A DNA stretch of 64,000 bases from Archilochus colubris (GCA_023079485.1 CM041097.1:19141158-19205157); one strand, 5' to 3'. Numbered from the stretch's first letter, positions 49,465 to 62,540 are shown. A program made the numbers and translations. Notes: generated from the sequence alone by a model not told the origin.

Positions 49465-49557
49465 CCTGTTCCCCAGGGACAGATTGAAACCTTGGCAAGA
49501 TAAGCACATCTCCAGACCATCAGGTTGGAGGCAATGATGGGCTTTTCATCGAGTGTT
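49465..49557 (-). other. exon-like open segment, minus strand
   Basis: The minus strand reads an acceptor-like 'cataaatgccag' preceded at some distance by a pyrimidine-rich stretch. Then come 93 open bases encoding TLDEKPIIASNLMVWRCAYL, and a donor 'aacagg|gtaacc'. Its phase would join to the segment at 35349-35526. The acceptor is only moderate. No family recognised. Confidence 0.2.
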
Positions 49558-50689
49558 CTGGCATTTATGAGTTGCAGAAAAGTGGAGGCAAAGAAAAAGC
49601 AGTGGCTGAGGATGATTAGTCTCCTACCCTTGAAGAAAATTGTTTTACTCAAGACCTTACATTTCAGTAAAGCTCTTTTGTTCTGATTTTAAAGCTATAG
49701 ATTAATCTCTCTGGTTTAGGCAGAAAAGAAGCCATTAGTCTAGCTAGCTCTAACAAATGTCTCTAATGGAGGAATTTTCAAATCTGCTCTCATTTCCCAT
49801 ATTTCCACTTATCAAGGCCATAAAAGTTAGTTTGTGTATGGCACTGCGGAAGCACATTTAGACAAAAACATAAAGACAGATTTTATTTTCAGCATAAAGG
49901 ATTTAGCTATGGTTCAGTTGTCAAAATTGTTCGACTGAAACTAATTTAAAAGAGGAAACTGTATTTTTGATTAATCAGAAATTCCCACAAAGAACATCTG
50001 CTTTCTGGGGGAAATGTTGACATGTCAAAGAAACAAATTTCCCCAGCGCCTTCCAGCCAAACAGAAACATATTTTAAGCTCAGGAATTTCAGAATCTTGC
50101 CGTGTCCTAAGAGCTGAAATGAAATCCTCAAACAATTCTGACTCTCTTTAAATTCATTAAAGGGAATGAGCAGTTTTCCTGAGGAAGCTGGGGGTGGTGA
50201 GAGGAGGCTTGTGGAGACCCAAGGGGTGCTGGGTGCCAATGGGGAGGCACTGGTGGGCTCCTGGGTGGCCACAGCTCCTGACTTGGGGAGGGAAGGAGGA
50301 AAAGCCAGACTGGTCCCAGCTGCTTGGAGAACCCGGCTTACCTGCAGGGCTCTCAGCAGAGGTTTTTCCAGGCACAGAGAACACAGGAAGCAGTCAGTGT
50401 GTGACTCTGTAAATCTGATTTATTGTCCCCTGGATCCCAGGAGTCCCAGCTGGACAAGTACAAGTTAAACCTTACCCCAAATTAGAAAAAAAAAAACCAT
50501 TATATTTTATATATTTTTTTATATTTGAGATGCTGTTCACAGGTGGGTTTTATTTAAATAGTATTAGTAAGGATTTCTAAAAAAACTTTTTCTGATAAAA
50601 ACAGTACGTAATGGATGGTAGGAGTGATTCTGCAGTCCTTTGTAAGTCCCATGTGAGAGGCATTACCATCTGAGTACTCCTTCTGCTTC
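49558..50689. other. non-coding stretch
   Basis: No gene or repeat family recognised. Overlapping frames on both strands at 50157-50468 lie in locally G+C-rich DNA and are not called. Confidence 0.5.
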
Positions 50690-51370
50690 TGTTACCATTT
50701 ATTTTGCTTATAGCTTTCAGTGAACCATGTGGGCTGAGACATTATGGCTCTTCAATAGCTCACTAAATATATTTAGAATGCTTAATTGAAGCTTAACCTT
50801 TATTTTGTTCAATAAATGTATTCTCCATCTAACAGCCTCAAACAAGAAAATAACTCTGTTGAGGTTTTACATTTTGCCAGCATTGTTTCTCTCCAAAGAT
50901 AGAGAAAACAAAGGCTTTGCAATAAATTGAAGGCACAGGGAGTCAACAGAGTAAAAAATAATTTTGATGATTTCTTCTTTGCACTGCAATTATATCCAGT
51001 AGGCTTGACAATGAAATAAACAAATAGTACAAATGAAGCCATTAATTTCCTTGCTATCTACACAGTTTTAATTAGAATCATTTAATTAGTCTTGGCTACA
51101 ATTCCTCCAGAAGATAGCACAGCCCACTTTTAAGCTACTCTCCTGGAAGAAGATATATTTATCATTGTTTATTAAGTACAACAAATAGCTACAACAATAC
51201 AAGGTAGCCCATGATAAATGCTCTTGTCAAAAATAATTCTTTATCACCAAATTTATTTGAAAGCAAAGTTCTCTCCAGATTCATTAATTATTAAGCTTTT
51301 GCTGGTTTAATTGTTATAATAAATATAGTGACATATTTAATATATTCACTAACTTTTTATGACCCATCAT
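50690..51370. promoter_or_regulatory. A+T-rich TAAT-dense block (candidate regulatory DNA)
   Basis: The block is dense in homeobox and forkhead type words. Examples are 'gcttaattgaagc' near 50782, 'gttttaattagaatcattta' near 51064, 'atttaattagtc' near 51081, 'cattgtttattaag' near 51163 and 'cattaattattaagc' near 51282. No coding frame or repeat family is apparent. The call is inference from motif density. Confidence 0.22.
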
Positions 51371-53040
51371 GTTTTGTAGCTGGCAATAAATGTCCCTGAG
51401 CCTTCAAATTTATTTGCCTGGTTTGGTTTCTCAGAGCTTTTGGTCTGGAAAAATCAACCTCTTCAAGGGGCAACATGAAATCCCTCAGAACTGCTCTGGT
51501 GGGGGCTTCAGGTTCCTCTTCAGAGGTCACTTAATTTGTCCCCTTTTTCTCCCCTCACTTGGGGGCTTTTGGTGTAGAATTGCTCCTCAGATTCTCAAGG
51601 TTCCCAAAGGTCCACAAGCCCCTCCTGGTTGAGAGGGCTTTCCATGAGGACAATTTTCCTTGTTTCTGTCCTGCTTTGAGAGGACCAGGGTAAAGCTACC
51701 CATGGGCAGATGGAGCTGTGGGGTCACAGTGTGGGGACAGTGGGGAGGGGAAGGTGGCTCAGATGACCCCAGAGGACCATGACAGCCCATGGCACTCAGT
51801 ATAAAATGGTTCCTCAAAGTATAAAATGGTTCCTCCTCTGGCTGGGGTGGGGTCTATTTGGTTTTGTCCCCTCTCCATCTGCTGCTCCTCCTGTATCCCA
51901 AGGTTTTTGTTGGAGAAGAAGATTGTCCACCCAGACAGGTTGTCTTCTCCTGCCTCCCTGAGTAGGAGCCAGGCTCCAAGGCTGTTGGGGACCATCCCTG
52001 GAACCCTGGACTCAAGCATCCTCAGCTGCTGCCATGGCCAGGGTGGGGCTTTTCTGCTTGGTAAGTAATTTCCAGCTGAGGAGTGTGGGTTCCATAGTTA
52101 GGTATTTGTATCTCTTTGTAATTGCCATCATTATTATCACTACCTCATTAAATTTATGCAGCCTTTTTTTTTTTTTTTCCACAACCTTGAAGTTTTCTCT
52201 CTCCCTGGCAGGTAGTGGGGGAATAACAGAGAGCCTCTGTCACCTGGGTGTTGGCTCAAACCATGATAGTGTCTTACCCAAATCTTCCTTTCAGTTTAAG
52301 CTGCTAATTCCACACCCTATTGCTGGTGGGGAAGACATCAGTCCTTCCCCTGGTGTGAAGCCTGTGTCTCCCTTTACTCCTCTCCAGCCTCTGCAGGATG
52401 CTTTGGTTTTCAGCTTTTCCTCTCAAAGCAGGTTACAACTTCTTCAAAATGCAATAGTTCTCAAATGGAAACATCTCTAAAGTGGAAGATCATTACACTA
52501 ATAGAAATAATAGGCCATGAAATTATTCCAACACATCTAACCCAACCACTGTCATAGCTGAGAAAATGTTAGAGGAACCCATTTTTTTTCCTCTTGCTGG
52601 TTCCAAGTTAGAACTGGAAAACCAGTCACAACAGCTAATTTGTCAGAGGAAATCTTGTCTTTTCTTCTTTGTATGAACTGCCCCCAAACCTGACAGTTTT
52701 CTCAGCTGTATTTTATCTACTGAAAATTTTAGTTAATAATTCCTGGCTTCTAACTCAATTACAGGTACTTTAACCCATGTCCTCATTACATGGATTTCTC
52801 ACAGGGTAATTGTGTATCTAAGTCAAAGAAATCAGATGCTGCAGATAGGTTTGGTGAGGATTTGGACCACTGTGGCCCATGAAAACCACTGATCTTTGAG
52901 AAGATGATGGACTGCACTTGCAGTCAGGCTTGGTGATATTTTAGAATATTGAACTGATGAAAGTAAACCTGAAAATTTGCTTTCTTAGAGCAATATTTTG
53001 TTCTGAAAAATACAAATTCTTCTTGAACCTGTTCTCTATT
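51371..53040. other. non-coding stretch
   Basis: No gene supported. The 148-codon frame at 52034-52480 runs through a T-run (52167-52180) and has no motif. Closely spaced G-runs at 51720-51750 could allow a G-quadruplex. Confidence 0.5.
51798..51837 (+). repeat. two-copy tandem duplication, 20-bp unit
   Basis: 'agtataaaatggttcctc' plus two bases occurs twice head to tail with only the last bases differing. This indicates a recent replication-slippage duplication. Confidence 0.95.
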
Positions 53041-53132
53041 GGAAGGTGTTCCTGCCCATGGCAGGTGGTTGGGACTATGATCTTGAAGGTCACTTCCAAA
53101 CCAAATCATTCTATGGTTCTGTGTTCTGTGAT
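53041..53132 (+). mobile_element. CR1 3' end (plus strand)
   Basis: 'tcctgcccatggcaggtggt', 'gggactatgatcttgaaggt', 'cacttccaaaccaaatcatt' and 'ctatggttctgtg' follow the CR1 3' UTR and tail in order. Only the last 90 bp is present. Confidence 0.92.
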
Positions 53133-54054
53133 GTTTTCTTTTCATGCCGTGGAGTTTAATGTCCTTGTTGTACAATAAACCTGATGTTGCCCAGACCAAG
53201 ATGATCTTGGCAGCTGGTCCAAACCTGGGCTTTGAGTGACTCAACAGATGATGATCATAGGTCCCAGACAGCCAGGAAAATAAGCACAGGGACATGTGAA
53301 GGGAAAAGTTTTAGAATGTCTAGAAGAAAAGTTGAAGTGCAAAGTAGTCTTTTTCAAGAAGCAGTAAGCTGATTTGCTAATCAGGGTCAAAACCATACCT
53401 TTGGTGATGGTTATGAAATGAAATCAGCAATTAAATATGGAAAAAACAGAATTTAAGTATCAGAAGCTTGAAAGACTTTAGAAGAACAGGAAGTCGAAAA
53501 GAAGAACTGAAGTTCTCAGGAAGTCCCCTCATAACTGTTGAGAGGAATAAAATGTAATTATGATTTATTCTTTTTTGTACAAAAGAAATCTTGACAGTGC
53601 TCTGGGTTTATTGCTTCACAACAGTGGTGACAAGGTTGTTAATAATGATGCAGAGAAAGGATAACTACTCCATAAGCATTCACATCTCCTACTTTCAGAG
53701 GAAATATGATGATGAAGTGTTTAGAAGCCATCTAGTCACTAATGAGGATGTTAAACAGCACACAGAAACACAAATATTCTGAAATTGACAGCCCTGATAT
53801 CTTTTGCAAGGTGACCTTTGTAGCCAGATGAGGTTATCTGAGCAGAACATTTATTTTCAATACATCACAGAGCACTGGGGGAAATTCTGCCAGATTAGCA
53901 GAGTATTCATGTTGTGTCAGTACTCTAGATATGTTGTCAGGACAGCCCTGGTGCCTTTGAGTTGCTTAACCTGTCCTCAGTCCTGGCAAAGAAGAGCATG
54001 AAAGGCAGCAAAAGATTGAGGTGATGAGGAGTTGAAGATGGGAGTGTGATTGTC
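53133..54054. other. non-coding stretch, possibly LINE-derived in its 3' part
   Basis: No gene recognised. Open frames at 53591-53782 and 53804-54001 lie directly upstream of the older CR1-clade relic and may be its decayed RT 5' part. I could not match specific motifs. Confidence 0.4.
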
Positions 54055-54480
54055 ATTCCACAGGATTTTATGGAATGGGTCATGTCAAACAAACCAGCCT
54101 GATTTTGTTTCACTGATAACATTCCAAGCATGGTTGCTGTGCAGCTCTTGCATACTCTGACTTCTGGGCAGTATTTAACTCAGGCCTGGGAATATTTTGA
54201 TTAAAAATGAGAATAATTCAATAGCATTAAAACACAGGTTAAATCCATTAAAAACGGGTAAGCTAATGGATCTGAAACAGAGTCATCAGAGGGAAATCAT
54301 AATTAAGTGCAGTGCTGGTATCTGCTTACTGCTATTAATCATTTTCAGTAATGATTGGATTGTAAAAGTTTCAGATGACATGAAGATTGATGTGAAAGTA
54401 AATAAGGAGAGCAGAGAAATAATAAAGAGCATTCTTGATCTCTCACTAACCTTCTTCCCTCAAAACAAGGATATGTAGTA
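54055..54480 (+). mobile_element. old CR1-clade LINE relic (RT domain, plus strand)
   Basis: 'ttatggaatgggtcatgtca' with 'ccagcctgattttgtttca' matches at base level the CR1 segment encoding 'GFMEGRSCLTNLISFY'. About 300 bases downstream, 54369-54421 encodes VSDDMKIDVKVNKESREI. This corresponds to the CR1 catalytic segment 'KFADDTK.G.KV...E.RE'. Spacing agrees with CR1 ORF2. Frames are broken and the divergence is much greater than in the other copies, so this is an old insertion. Confidence 0.6.
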
Positions 54481-57400
54481 CAGTCAGATTCAAAGATCTG
54501 TTTAGAAATCAAGAATGAGGCCAGGTGTCTAAAGTTAGGTTGGTACCTTGGAAGTTACCCCAACAAAAATGGGTTGTGTGTTCCTGGCAGACACCAACAA
54601 AAGCACACATGAGTTGTCAGTCCATACTGGGCTCTCGTGATAAACATCTGCTAGTGAAAGTGAGTCTAGATTTTTTGGGGTTGTTCTTTATACTTTTTTT
54701 TCTATTTCTTATGGTAGCCTGAAAAAAATCAGACTAAGAAAGATCACATTCTAGATAAAATAATGCCAGAGACATTCTTCTGACCTCTTTTGTGATGTTT
54801 CTTCATTTGCAGCCCTAAATTTTACAGCAATTTTTTCTACAAAAAGATCACTGTGTTTCCATATTTCTGATTTTCAGGTTTTTTTTAGGTCGTAAATGCT
54901 TAGGTAATAAAATCAGATTCAGTGAGTTGCTGGTGAAGTTTGTAAAACCCTTTGCAACTCAATGAGAAGCTTTTCTATCATTGCATGGAATCAGTCACCA
55001 TTTAACCCATGCTGGGGAAGATGACATTTCTATCCAAAACAACTCAAGTGAATGCTCAGAATATGATTTTTCATGGGGAAAAAAAAAATCAAGTGTTTTA
55101 TTAACATACAAATACATTTATTGCAGTCTTTCATGCGTTAATCTTTCATTTGAAGTGCAAGTAAATCTAAATACTGATGGAAAAAATCACCTAACAAGTA
55201 AACAGATATTCTCATCTGTTTACATGTTGTTCAGATGTTGCTAATAAGTGAGTTATTGCTTTGTCCTGTAACCTGGCAGGCTGTAAAGAAATGGAGTAGC
55301 TTTTAATTCCCTGCATGTAAAAACAACGTGGAGCATGCACAAGATCTTGGTTTGCTTCTCCCTTTACTCACCCAAGGCAGCTGAAGAATTTTGCACATGA
55401 GTAAATGTACACAGGAGTGAGAGCTAGCAGCATCTGCTTGAAATACTTAAATGAAAAAGCTTATGTGGAAAGCTATTGAAATTCAGTGTGAATTATGAAT
55501 GAAAGTGGACCTCAGAATCTGTTCTCTACCCAAAAATACAAATATCATTTGCAGGATGCACAGACCTTTTTTTTTCCCCCTTAGCTACTGTAACATCAGA
55601 TAAGTTCTGCTATATGTCTTGATTTACCACTAAAGTTAAGTGTCAGATTTTAAGCAAATAAAAATGATTAAAATATGACAGCTGGCAAATTATGCTAACA
55701 CCTGGTAACAAATCATTCCTGACAGTTCAATAGTACACTTCTTAAAGCACAGCTATTAATATTATAAACAGTGAAGTGCAAAAATTCTGGTACTTGACTT
55801 ACATACTCAGTTTATCTTAATGTGGAAAAATGTCATACTCATATTCCTCAGGATTGAGGAAAATTGGAGATGAACAACTACAAGCACACAAATACTTTTA
55901 CTTAACATCAGCGTGGTAATTCAGAACCAGCAGAACATGAAACTTGGAATTTTGGGTGTCAGTCACCCCCTTCCTTGTGCTGTTAATACAGATACAGGTC
56001 CCAGGTGTTGGTGGGAATTTAGGGATTCAGGCAGGATTGGATACTGATTTCATCCAACCTTTTGTGTTCTTCCAGGAAGTCACAGTACCTTGGATTATTT
56101 TGAATTAAGGACTGGAGAAAAGAGAAAGAACACCTTGACTTTGTAATCACCTGCCTTTCTCTCTAACCTGCCTCCTGGGCTTTTAAGCTGAACTTTAGCT
56201 GAGCATAATATTCAGCAGAGTCAGTTCTGTCCCAAATTTTATGAAGGATGCATCTATCCTATCCCTTGTCATATCAGGGAAATCTTCAGATGAATATTAA
56301 AATGGGAGAATATATGAGCTGGAATCACATAATCTCACTGCGTGTCAGAGAAGGCTCATTAATAGAACATTCAGTCCTATGCTTTCCAAGAAGTCATCAG
56401 GCAGAAATTTGATAATTTCACAAATGAAATTCATTATTTTTTACTTTTAATGTTGTCTTTCTGGCTTTATTTCACCAGGTTGCTGTGGAATAATTCTTTC
56501 TTTATTATACGTATTGCTGGGCATAGTCTGAGGAACTAAAATAAACTGTGGCTTTACTGGTACATTTTCTTTTTTTTTTTTTTTTTGACCAATACATTTT
56601 CTGACTTTGTCATAGATAATTTATGGAATAATTTTACACTTCTGCAACACCCAGCTCACAATTCACATTTCAATACAGGAGGTGTCACTTGCAATTTGCA
56701 ACGGATTCTTAATGAAATTCTTTGGATCTTACCTTCTAAATGTTTCATTTTATGGTTGGCCAGAAGAGTGCAAGTCTGCTCATATACATTAATGCGTTGT
56801 AAATGGAAATACAGGGATGATCTGGCTCATCTCTCTGGTCTCTTTATCCTCCTGTGCTGCAAGGAGTATGATCACCTGCATTACATCAGTAGAGAAATAA
56901 GAAACAAGAAGCTAATTTGACTTGTTCAAGGTTACAGGATGGATGTGTGGAATGTTGGGACTGGAATCCACCTCTTTCAAGTTGGAGGCTTGCAGCATCT
57001 TGGCTGTGCTGGGCTCCTTCCTCACTGGGTCATCCTCCTTCTCCCTCCAGTTTAAGTTAGCTCATTAACTAGGACAAATTAATGTTGAAGTTTAAGTTCA
57101 GGATAAGCCACCTGGAGAGTGTGTCTTGGGAGCAGTCACCAAGAAAAAACAAACTGTTGTGAGCACAACAGGTACTGGCTGGGCACATGGTCTCAGAGAT
57201 GCTGCAGCCAAAAAGAGGTACTGGATTTTTTAATTTTTTTTTTCCCAGATAAAGCAAAAAGAGGCACTTTAATTACTAGCAGATTATTCTATGGTGTCAG
57301 TGCTCCGTTCCCTTTGGTTGGCTACTGTCCAAGAAGAATGCTGATAAATTGGAATGGGATCAGATATGTAGCACTGAACGATGAAAGGCTTGGAAATGTG

Positions 57401-60400
57401 CCCTCAAGTGCTGAGACAGAGAGCTAATTGAGCTGGGTTTTTTGGGTTTTATGTTCTTAGCAAAGCAAAGATCAAGGGCTAAACTGAGAGTCTGGGAACA
57501 TCTACATGGAGAGGGGATTTTCTACATTACACTGTCAGTCTAACCCATGTGCCACTGGGTAAGATAGCTGGAAGTTCAAGCTAAATATTTTAAGATTTGC
57601 AATTAAACTTTATGATGATTTTCAAGGGCCTCTGGTAGTTCCTCCCTCCCTAGGAATTTGGACATTTCAGATCCCAATAATGCCATTGGATAAGCAAATT
57701 GTTGCTCATTCTGACAGCCTGACTTTATTTTGAAATCTGCATAGAAGGAAACAAAAGTTAAATTCACCATGTTAAAATTATCAAATTGAATCCATGGACT
57801 GGAATGTGTTCAATATCATTACAGAACAACATAATTTTTAATTTTATTTTTTTTTTTAAACCCCACCTTGGGATGCAAAGCCCAATTAACAGCAAAGTGG
57901 GTTTTGTGTTGTTTGGGTTTTTTTAAACATTTTGCAGTTTTCCTACTCTCTGCCTTACAGATGGCTCTTCCAGCAGACTCTGAGCTCCAACAGCTGTTGC
58001 TGGCATTCCCAGTGGAATGTTCTCCAGGGCTTTACCTCTGGAGTGAGCACTGGGAGCTGTGCCTTTTGGTGTGAAGAGAGTGCTCCTTCCAGCTCCTTTG
58101 AACCACACAACCCCCACTTCTTCCAGAGTTTGGTTGTATTTGAAAGATGTGGTGGATCTGGCTTGGGTTTGGGTAATTCAGGTCTTCTCTCCTAGTGTGT
58201 TAATGCCTTCCCCACCAGGCAGAGCTGAGGAGCAGTTTATTCAATAAAGAAGCTTTTATGATGAAATCTGTTTCCACCCTGCTCTGATTAAACTTCCATT
58301 TGTTGACCTTCAGGTCTTGGTTCAAAGCTCAAGTGGATTTTAGCTCTGAGTTAGAGAGTCCTTCGTTGTAAAGAGCTGTTGAATCTACAAGAAGACTCCT
58401 CTGGGGCTGAGTTCTGTCAATTGGTTATCTGAAATATGATGATTTATGAATACCTGATGCTGTGTTGCTGGATGGATTTGTTTAGTAAACTGCAAATGAA
58501 AAGAGTGCAGCCTCCTTGGGACCAAATAGATGGAGAAAATGATGCTCTCTTCAAGATGATCAAAAAAGGTGGATAAAATTGTACTTGCCTCACAATCTGT
58601 GCTGTGCATATGTATATTGCAGTGCACAGTGGCTTCCACCAAAATGAGGAAGAAGATGAAATATGGATTTCGAATGGGTGCATATTTACAGTCAAAACCA
58701 TTCCTCTCTGTAGAATGCATAAAGGGACAAAAGCAATATGAAGGAAGATGTCAAGCTCTATATTTGAGGGAAAAAAAGCCTTTCGTAATCTTTTGCATGC
58801 CTAAACTGCATGTGTTTTTATTGTAATTCATTCTATCCCCAGTGTTCTGAACACTCAGGCATTCTGGAGTGCTTTGTTTTATAAATTTATAGTGACAACT
58901 TTCAGTAAATTGTCTGAGGAAGACCATAAAATGGAACCCTTTGGATTGCTGTGTGAGTGGATCAATGCTCTCTATTCCAGTGTTATGATAATGAGTTAAT
59001 TTTAAAGATGTATTGAGTGATTTGGCATTAATTCTGGCATTAAAATTTACCTCATGTCTGGACAACAGTGCAGTTTGCTACAGTGTTTAAAAGGAAAAGT
59101 ACAGAGTTGTAAAGGAGGTGCCTTGGAGTGGAATTGAGCTCACCTGCTTATGCCTAAAAATTAAAAATTCTGAGCTGGTCATCTCAGCTCTAATCAGCTG
59201 AAGGGAACTGATGCTGCCAGGATTTGTGTCCCCTGAGACAGTGGGGGTGCAGGGAGGATGCTCTCCATGCTCTGCAAGACTGGGGGAGCATCACCCCAAA
59301 ACCTCTGGTCCTTCTCTGCTTCTACTGGCAGCTCTTCTGCTCACTGCCCCCTGAGATCTGTGAAAGTAAAGAGCAAAGATATCTCCAGATGATTCTGGTA
59401 AAGAGCATCCTTGATGGGACTGTAAGGAAAGGATGAGCCAGTGGTGCTGGAGACCTCTGAGGAACAGCTGGACATTTGTCCTTCAGTACCAGCAACTGGG
59501 GGACAGGATGGGACCAATCTCACTGGGACATCTGGCATCACATCCACTCCTCCTCATGTCTCTGACTCACAGCAGATTTTCTTCTAAAGAGCAAAATCTT
59601 CTGGTGGGTAACTCAGAAAGCTTCTGCATCTAAACAACAGGGATGAAATCCACAACTCCTCTATCCCCAGGAGCTAATCAAGAAGGATCTGAAGCATATG
59701 CAAAAATACAGAACAGAGAAACATTTCCTTGGGGTGGTTTTGTATTTAGATTTTTTTTTCCCCCAAGGCAGCTTGGCACAGGAACTGAGTGTCAGGCACA
59801 GTGGTTCTGAGCAGGTAAGAGGAGATTGGGCTGTAATTGTTGGCACCCCTGCCCAGTTCCACACTGCAGGGTGAGGAAGTATGGGAGAATCTGTGACAAC
59901 AGTTCAGCAGCAGCTTTCTCACCCAGCCTCTTACTAATTCATTTTGCACAATTTTCAGGTCCTTATATTGGCTCTTTTCACAAGATTTCAAGGTGCCTTT
60001 TCCTTTCCTGTTTTTGCAGGGACAGTTTGCAATATTCCCCCATCCACCCTCACTGAAGACAATGCCCATCAGAACAGTCTGGGTAAGGCAGGCAGGGGTA
60101 GAGCTGGAACATCCATGCCAAGTTATCAGGAAAGGCCATGGATATACAGCCCTGTGTAAACACTGGAGATGGAGAAAACCCAGAAATGAAAAGGAAGGAC
60201 CAACCAACTGCATCACATGAAGGTAAGATCCATAGCATCCTACAGAAATGAGAAAAAAAACAGCCCAGCTACTTTCACACAGCATAGCCAAACAGGAAAA
60301 TAATGTGAAGTCAACCTTGAAAAGCTTTGAGACATGCTGGGTCCTTTCCTCCCACTGTGCAGCCAGCCCTAAAGATCTGAAGGAAAAACTGCAGGGTCCC

Positions 60401-61499
60401 ACAGGGCAGGAGAGGTTGGGACCAGGGTCTTGCCTTTGCCATCACTGGGCAGTTTCCCTCTGCCTGCCCTCCACACAAGGGATTATTTCCAATAAAGAGT
60501 CAGGGTAGTTGTGGCAATGGAAAAATATTTCAATCTGAGACAGAAGAGGGGATTTCTCAATGACACAGCAGAAGTCCAGCCTCAACCCAGCACAACCTGG
60601 AGTACACCCCAGCACCCTTGGCTCCTTTCCCTGCTGGTATCAAAGGTCACACGCACACAAAAAAACCCATCAGATGGCCAAACTCAACATAGTTTAAGGT
60701 GGGAAAGCAGTTGAATTTCATTCTGACATATATTTGACCCTTGCACACTCATTTTTGTCTTATCACTCTCAGGAGGCCAAGCTGGAGATGAGATGAAAGC
60801 CCAGTGCAGAGCATGGGGCACTGCAGTGCCCTCCTCCAGCCAAGGTAATTTCTTCCCAGAGAGGGAAAGGCAGGGCAGGAGATGGCAGTGACTGGGACCT
60901 GTCACTGCTAACCAGATGAGAGTAATGCACTAGAAACATTCATAGTCCTGCTCCATGGAGCAAAACACCCAGTACAGAGGACAGATTGGTTCATTAACCC
61001 CATTCTATATTAGTGCTATCATTTCCCAGTGGCCTTGGTTTCCAATTACTAAGGCAGTAGTAGCCCTATCAAAGCCATAAAAACTTCTTTTTTTCCAGGG
61101 AATCTCAGAGAGAAAGGACAAAGCTGGGGGATTTGAGAGGAGACTCTACTTTTCTTAAGAATTCATGCATGTTGTGCATTGCTGGGCCAATGATGGTTGC
61201 AATGTGCAAGGGTTCCTGACATGGACCATGCTGGGATGTGCTTCCAAAATGTTCCCGGGAGGGATGGTGGTCCTGGAATCCCAAAGTGGAGACCAGCAGA
61301 AGCTTTGGCTCTTTCTGGCTGTAGTTTGGTGAATAAACTGGGTGGGATTCCTCCACATTTAAATTCCATGCAATTTAATTATTTCTGAGCCAGGCCTTCT
61401 GCTTTGTCACTAAAAGTTGTAGGAAATATTTGCTTTCTTCCCTTCTTCTAATTTTTGTTTAATTGTTCTTATTCCCATTTTTCTGAAATCCTTCTAAAA
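54481..61499. other. non-coding stretch, no gene recognised
   Basis: About 7 kb. Contents are T- or A-runs (55080-55089, 56569-56586, 57235-57243, 57848-57859) and many short frames. The longest frame in the window (minus strand, 59746-60402) lies here but has no motifs, and the opposite strand is also open. A+T-rich words near 55640-55800 ('aattatgctaacacctgg') look regulatory but are unsupported. Confidence 0.5.
56569..56586 (+). repeat. poly(T) tract flanked by short direct repeats
   Basis: About 18 T residues. 'tacattttct' occurs just before and again shortly after the tract (56591-56600). It could be the poly(A) tail of a minus-strand retrocopy or slippage. No parent gene is recognised. 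Confidence 0.7.
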
Positions 61500-62540
61500 G
61501 TAAGGATTATATTTTACAGTATGCAAATCCTTTTTCTCAGTTAGGGTCAAGAGAGGCAATAATTATAACCAAAGACCTATTTTAAGTTTTGGACAAGCTG
61601 TTTTAATGATTACATTCACGTGTTAATATCCAGATCCTTCAAGGTGTTGAGAAAATAATAATGATACTGAGTTAAATATCAGCTATTAGTAAAAGAGTTG
61701 CCTGATATAATTGGGTAATATTAATGTATTTTATAATATATGCTGGCGTTTTCAGTCAATAGTGACAGACTCTGGTGAGGGGATTATGGACACAGAGGAG
61801 ATTTTTAGTGCTCTTAGATTGTGGAGGATATTTTTATACCACTTTCATCTGAACTATTTAAAAGCCAAGATATTGAGATGTCTACTTGGGTGCCCTGATT
61901 AAACCAGGATGGAGTTTGATTTCACACTGATATAAATCTGAGACCACCCTCCTCATCTCACCAGCAATGAACCCACAGAAGACCAAAGGGAGAGCAGAAT
62001 CGGATCCTTTTTATTGTTATCTGGTGAAATCTGAGCAAACCAGAGGCTCCAAGGACACCCAGGACTTCAGCAGTCACTGAAGGGCAGGTATTTCTCACTA
62101 CATTTCATTTACTACTCCCTTGCCCAAAGCATCACCTGGCCACTCAATGGCTCTGGCTTCAGCCCTTCATCACCCCACGAATGCCTTTGAGATGGTTTGA
62201 GCTCCCATGATTCTGTCCCCAAATTTAATTTTGCAGCTGGCCTCCAATATTAATTGTGAAATGTATTTATTATTAATTATGCATGAATTTTAAATAACTC
62301 TGTTGAACGTCTCAATGCATAAAACCTGGATTTCTTTTCATTCCTGCAGCCAGGCTTGGCTGTTAGTATTAATTTATTTAGTATTTTTGCATGATTCTCA
62401 CCCACAAGAGGACATGATCACCTCCCACTTTACATATTTATATGTTAGCGGATGGATAATTAAAAAGTAAAAACTCTTCAGGATATTGCTTATTGTATTA
62501 TTCATTACCATTGTTGTGATAGCATTTTATTGGAGCTATT
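61500..62540. promoter_or_regulatory. POU- and homeobox-motif-rich block (candidate regulatory DNA)
   Basis: A perfect ATGCAAAT octamer lies at 61522-61529. The part from 62220 to 62540 contains 'ttattaattatgcatgaatt', 'gtattaatttatttagtatt' and 'ggatggataattaaaaagta'. These are typical POU and homeodomain target words. No repeat family or coding frame is seen. Function is inference. Confidence 0.28.

Noticed and set aside
52034..52480. 148-codon plus-strand frame with a hydrophobic segment
   Set aside because: The hydrophobic segment comes from A+T-rich and T-run DNA. There is no domain and no supporting context.
59746..60402. Longest open frame in the window (218 codons, minus strand)
   Set aside because: It has no recognisable domain or motif. 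Several plus-strand frames are open over the same region, and a frame of this length is not very unlikely by chance in 64 kb. Codon-aware conservation would decide.
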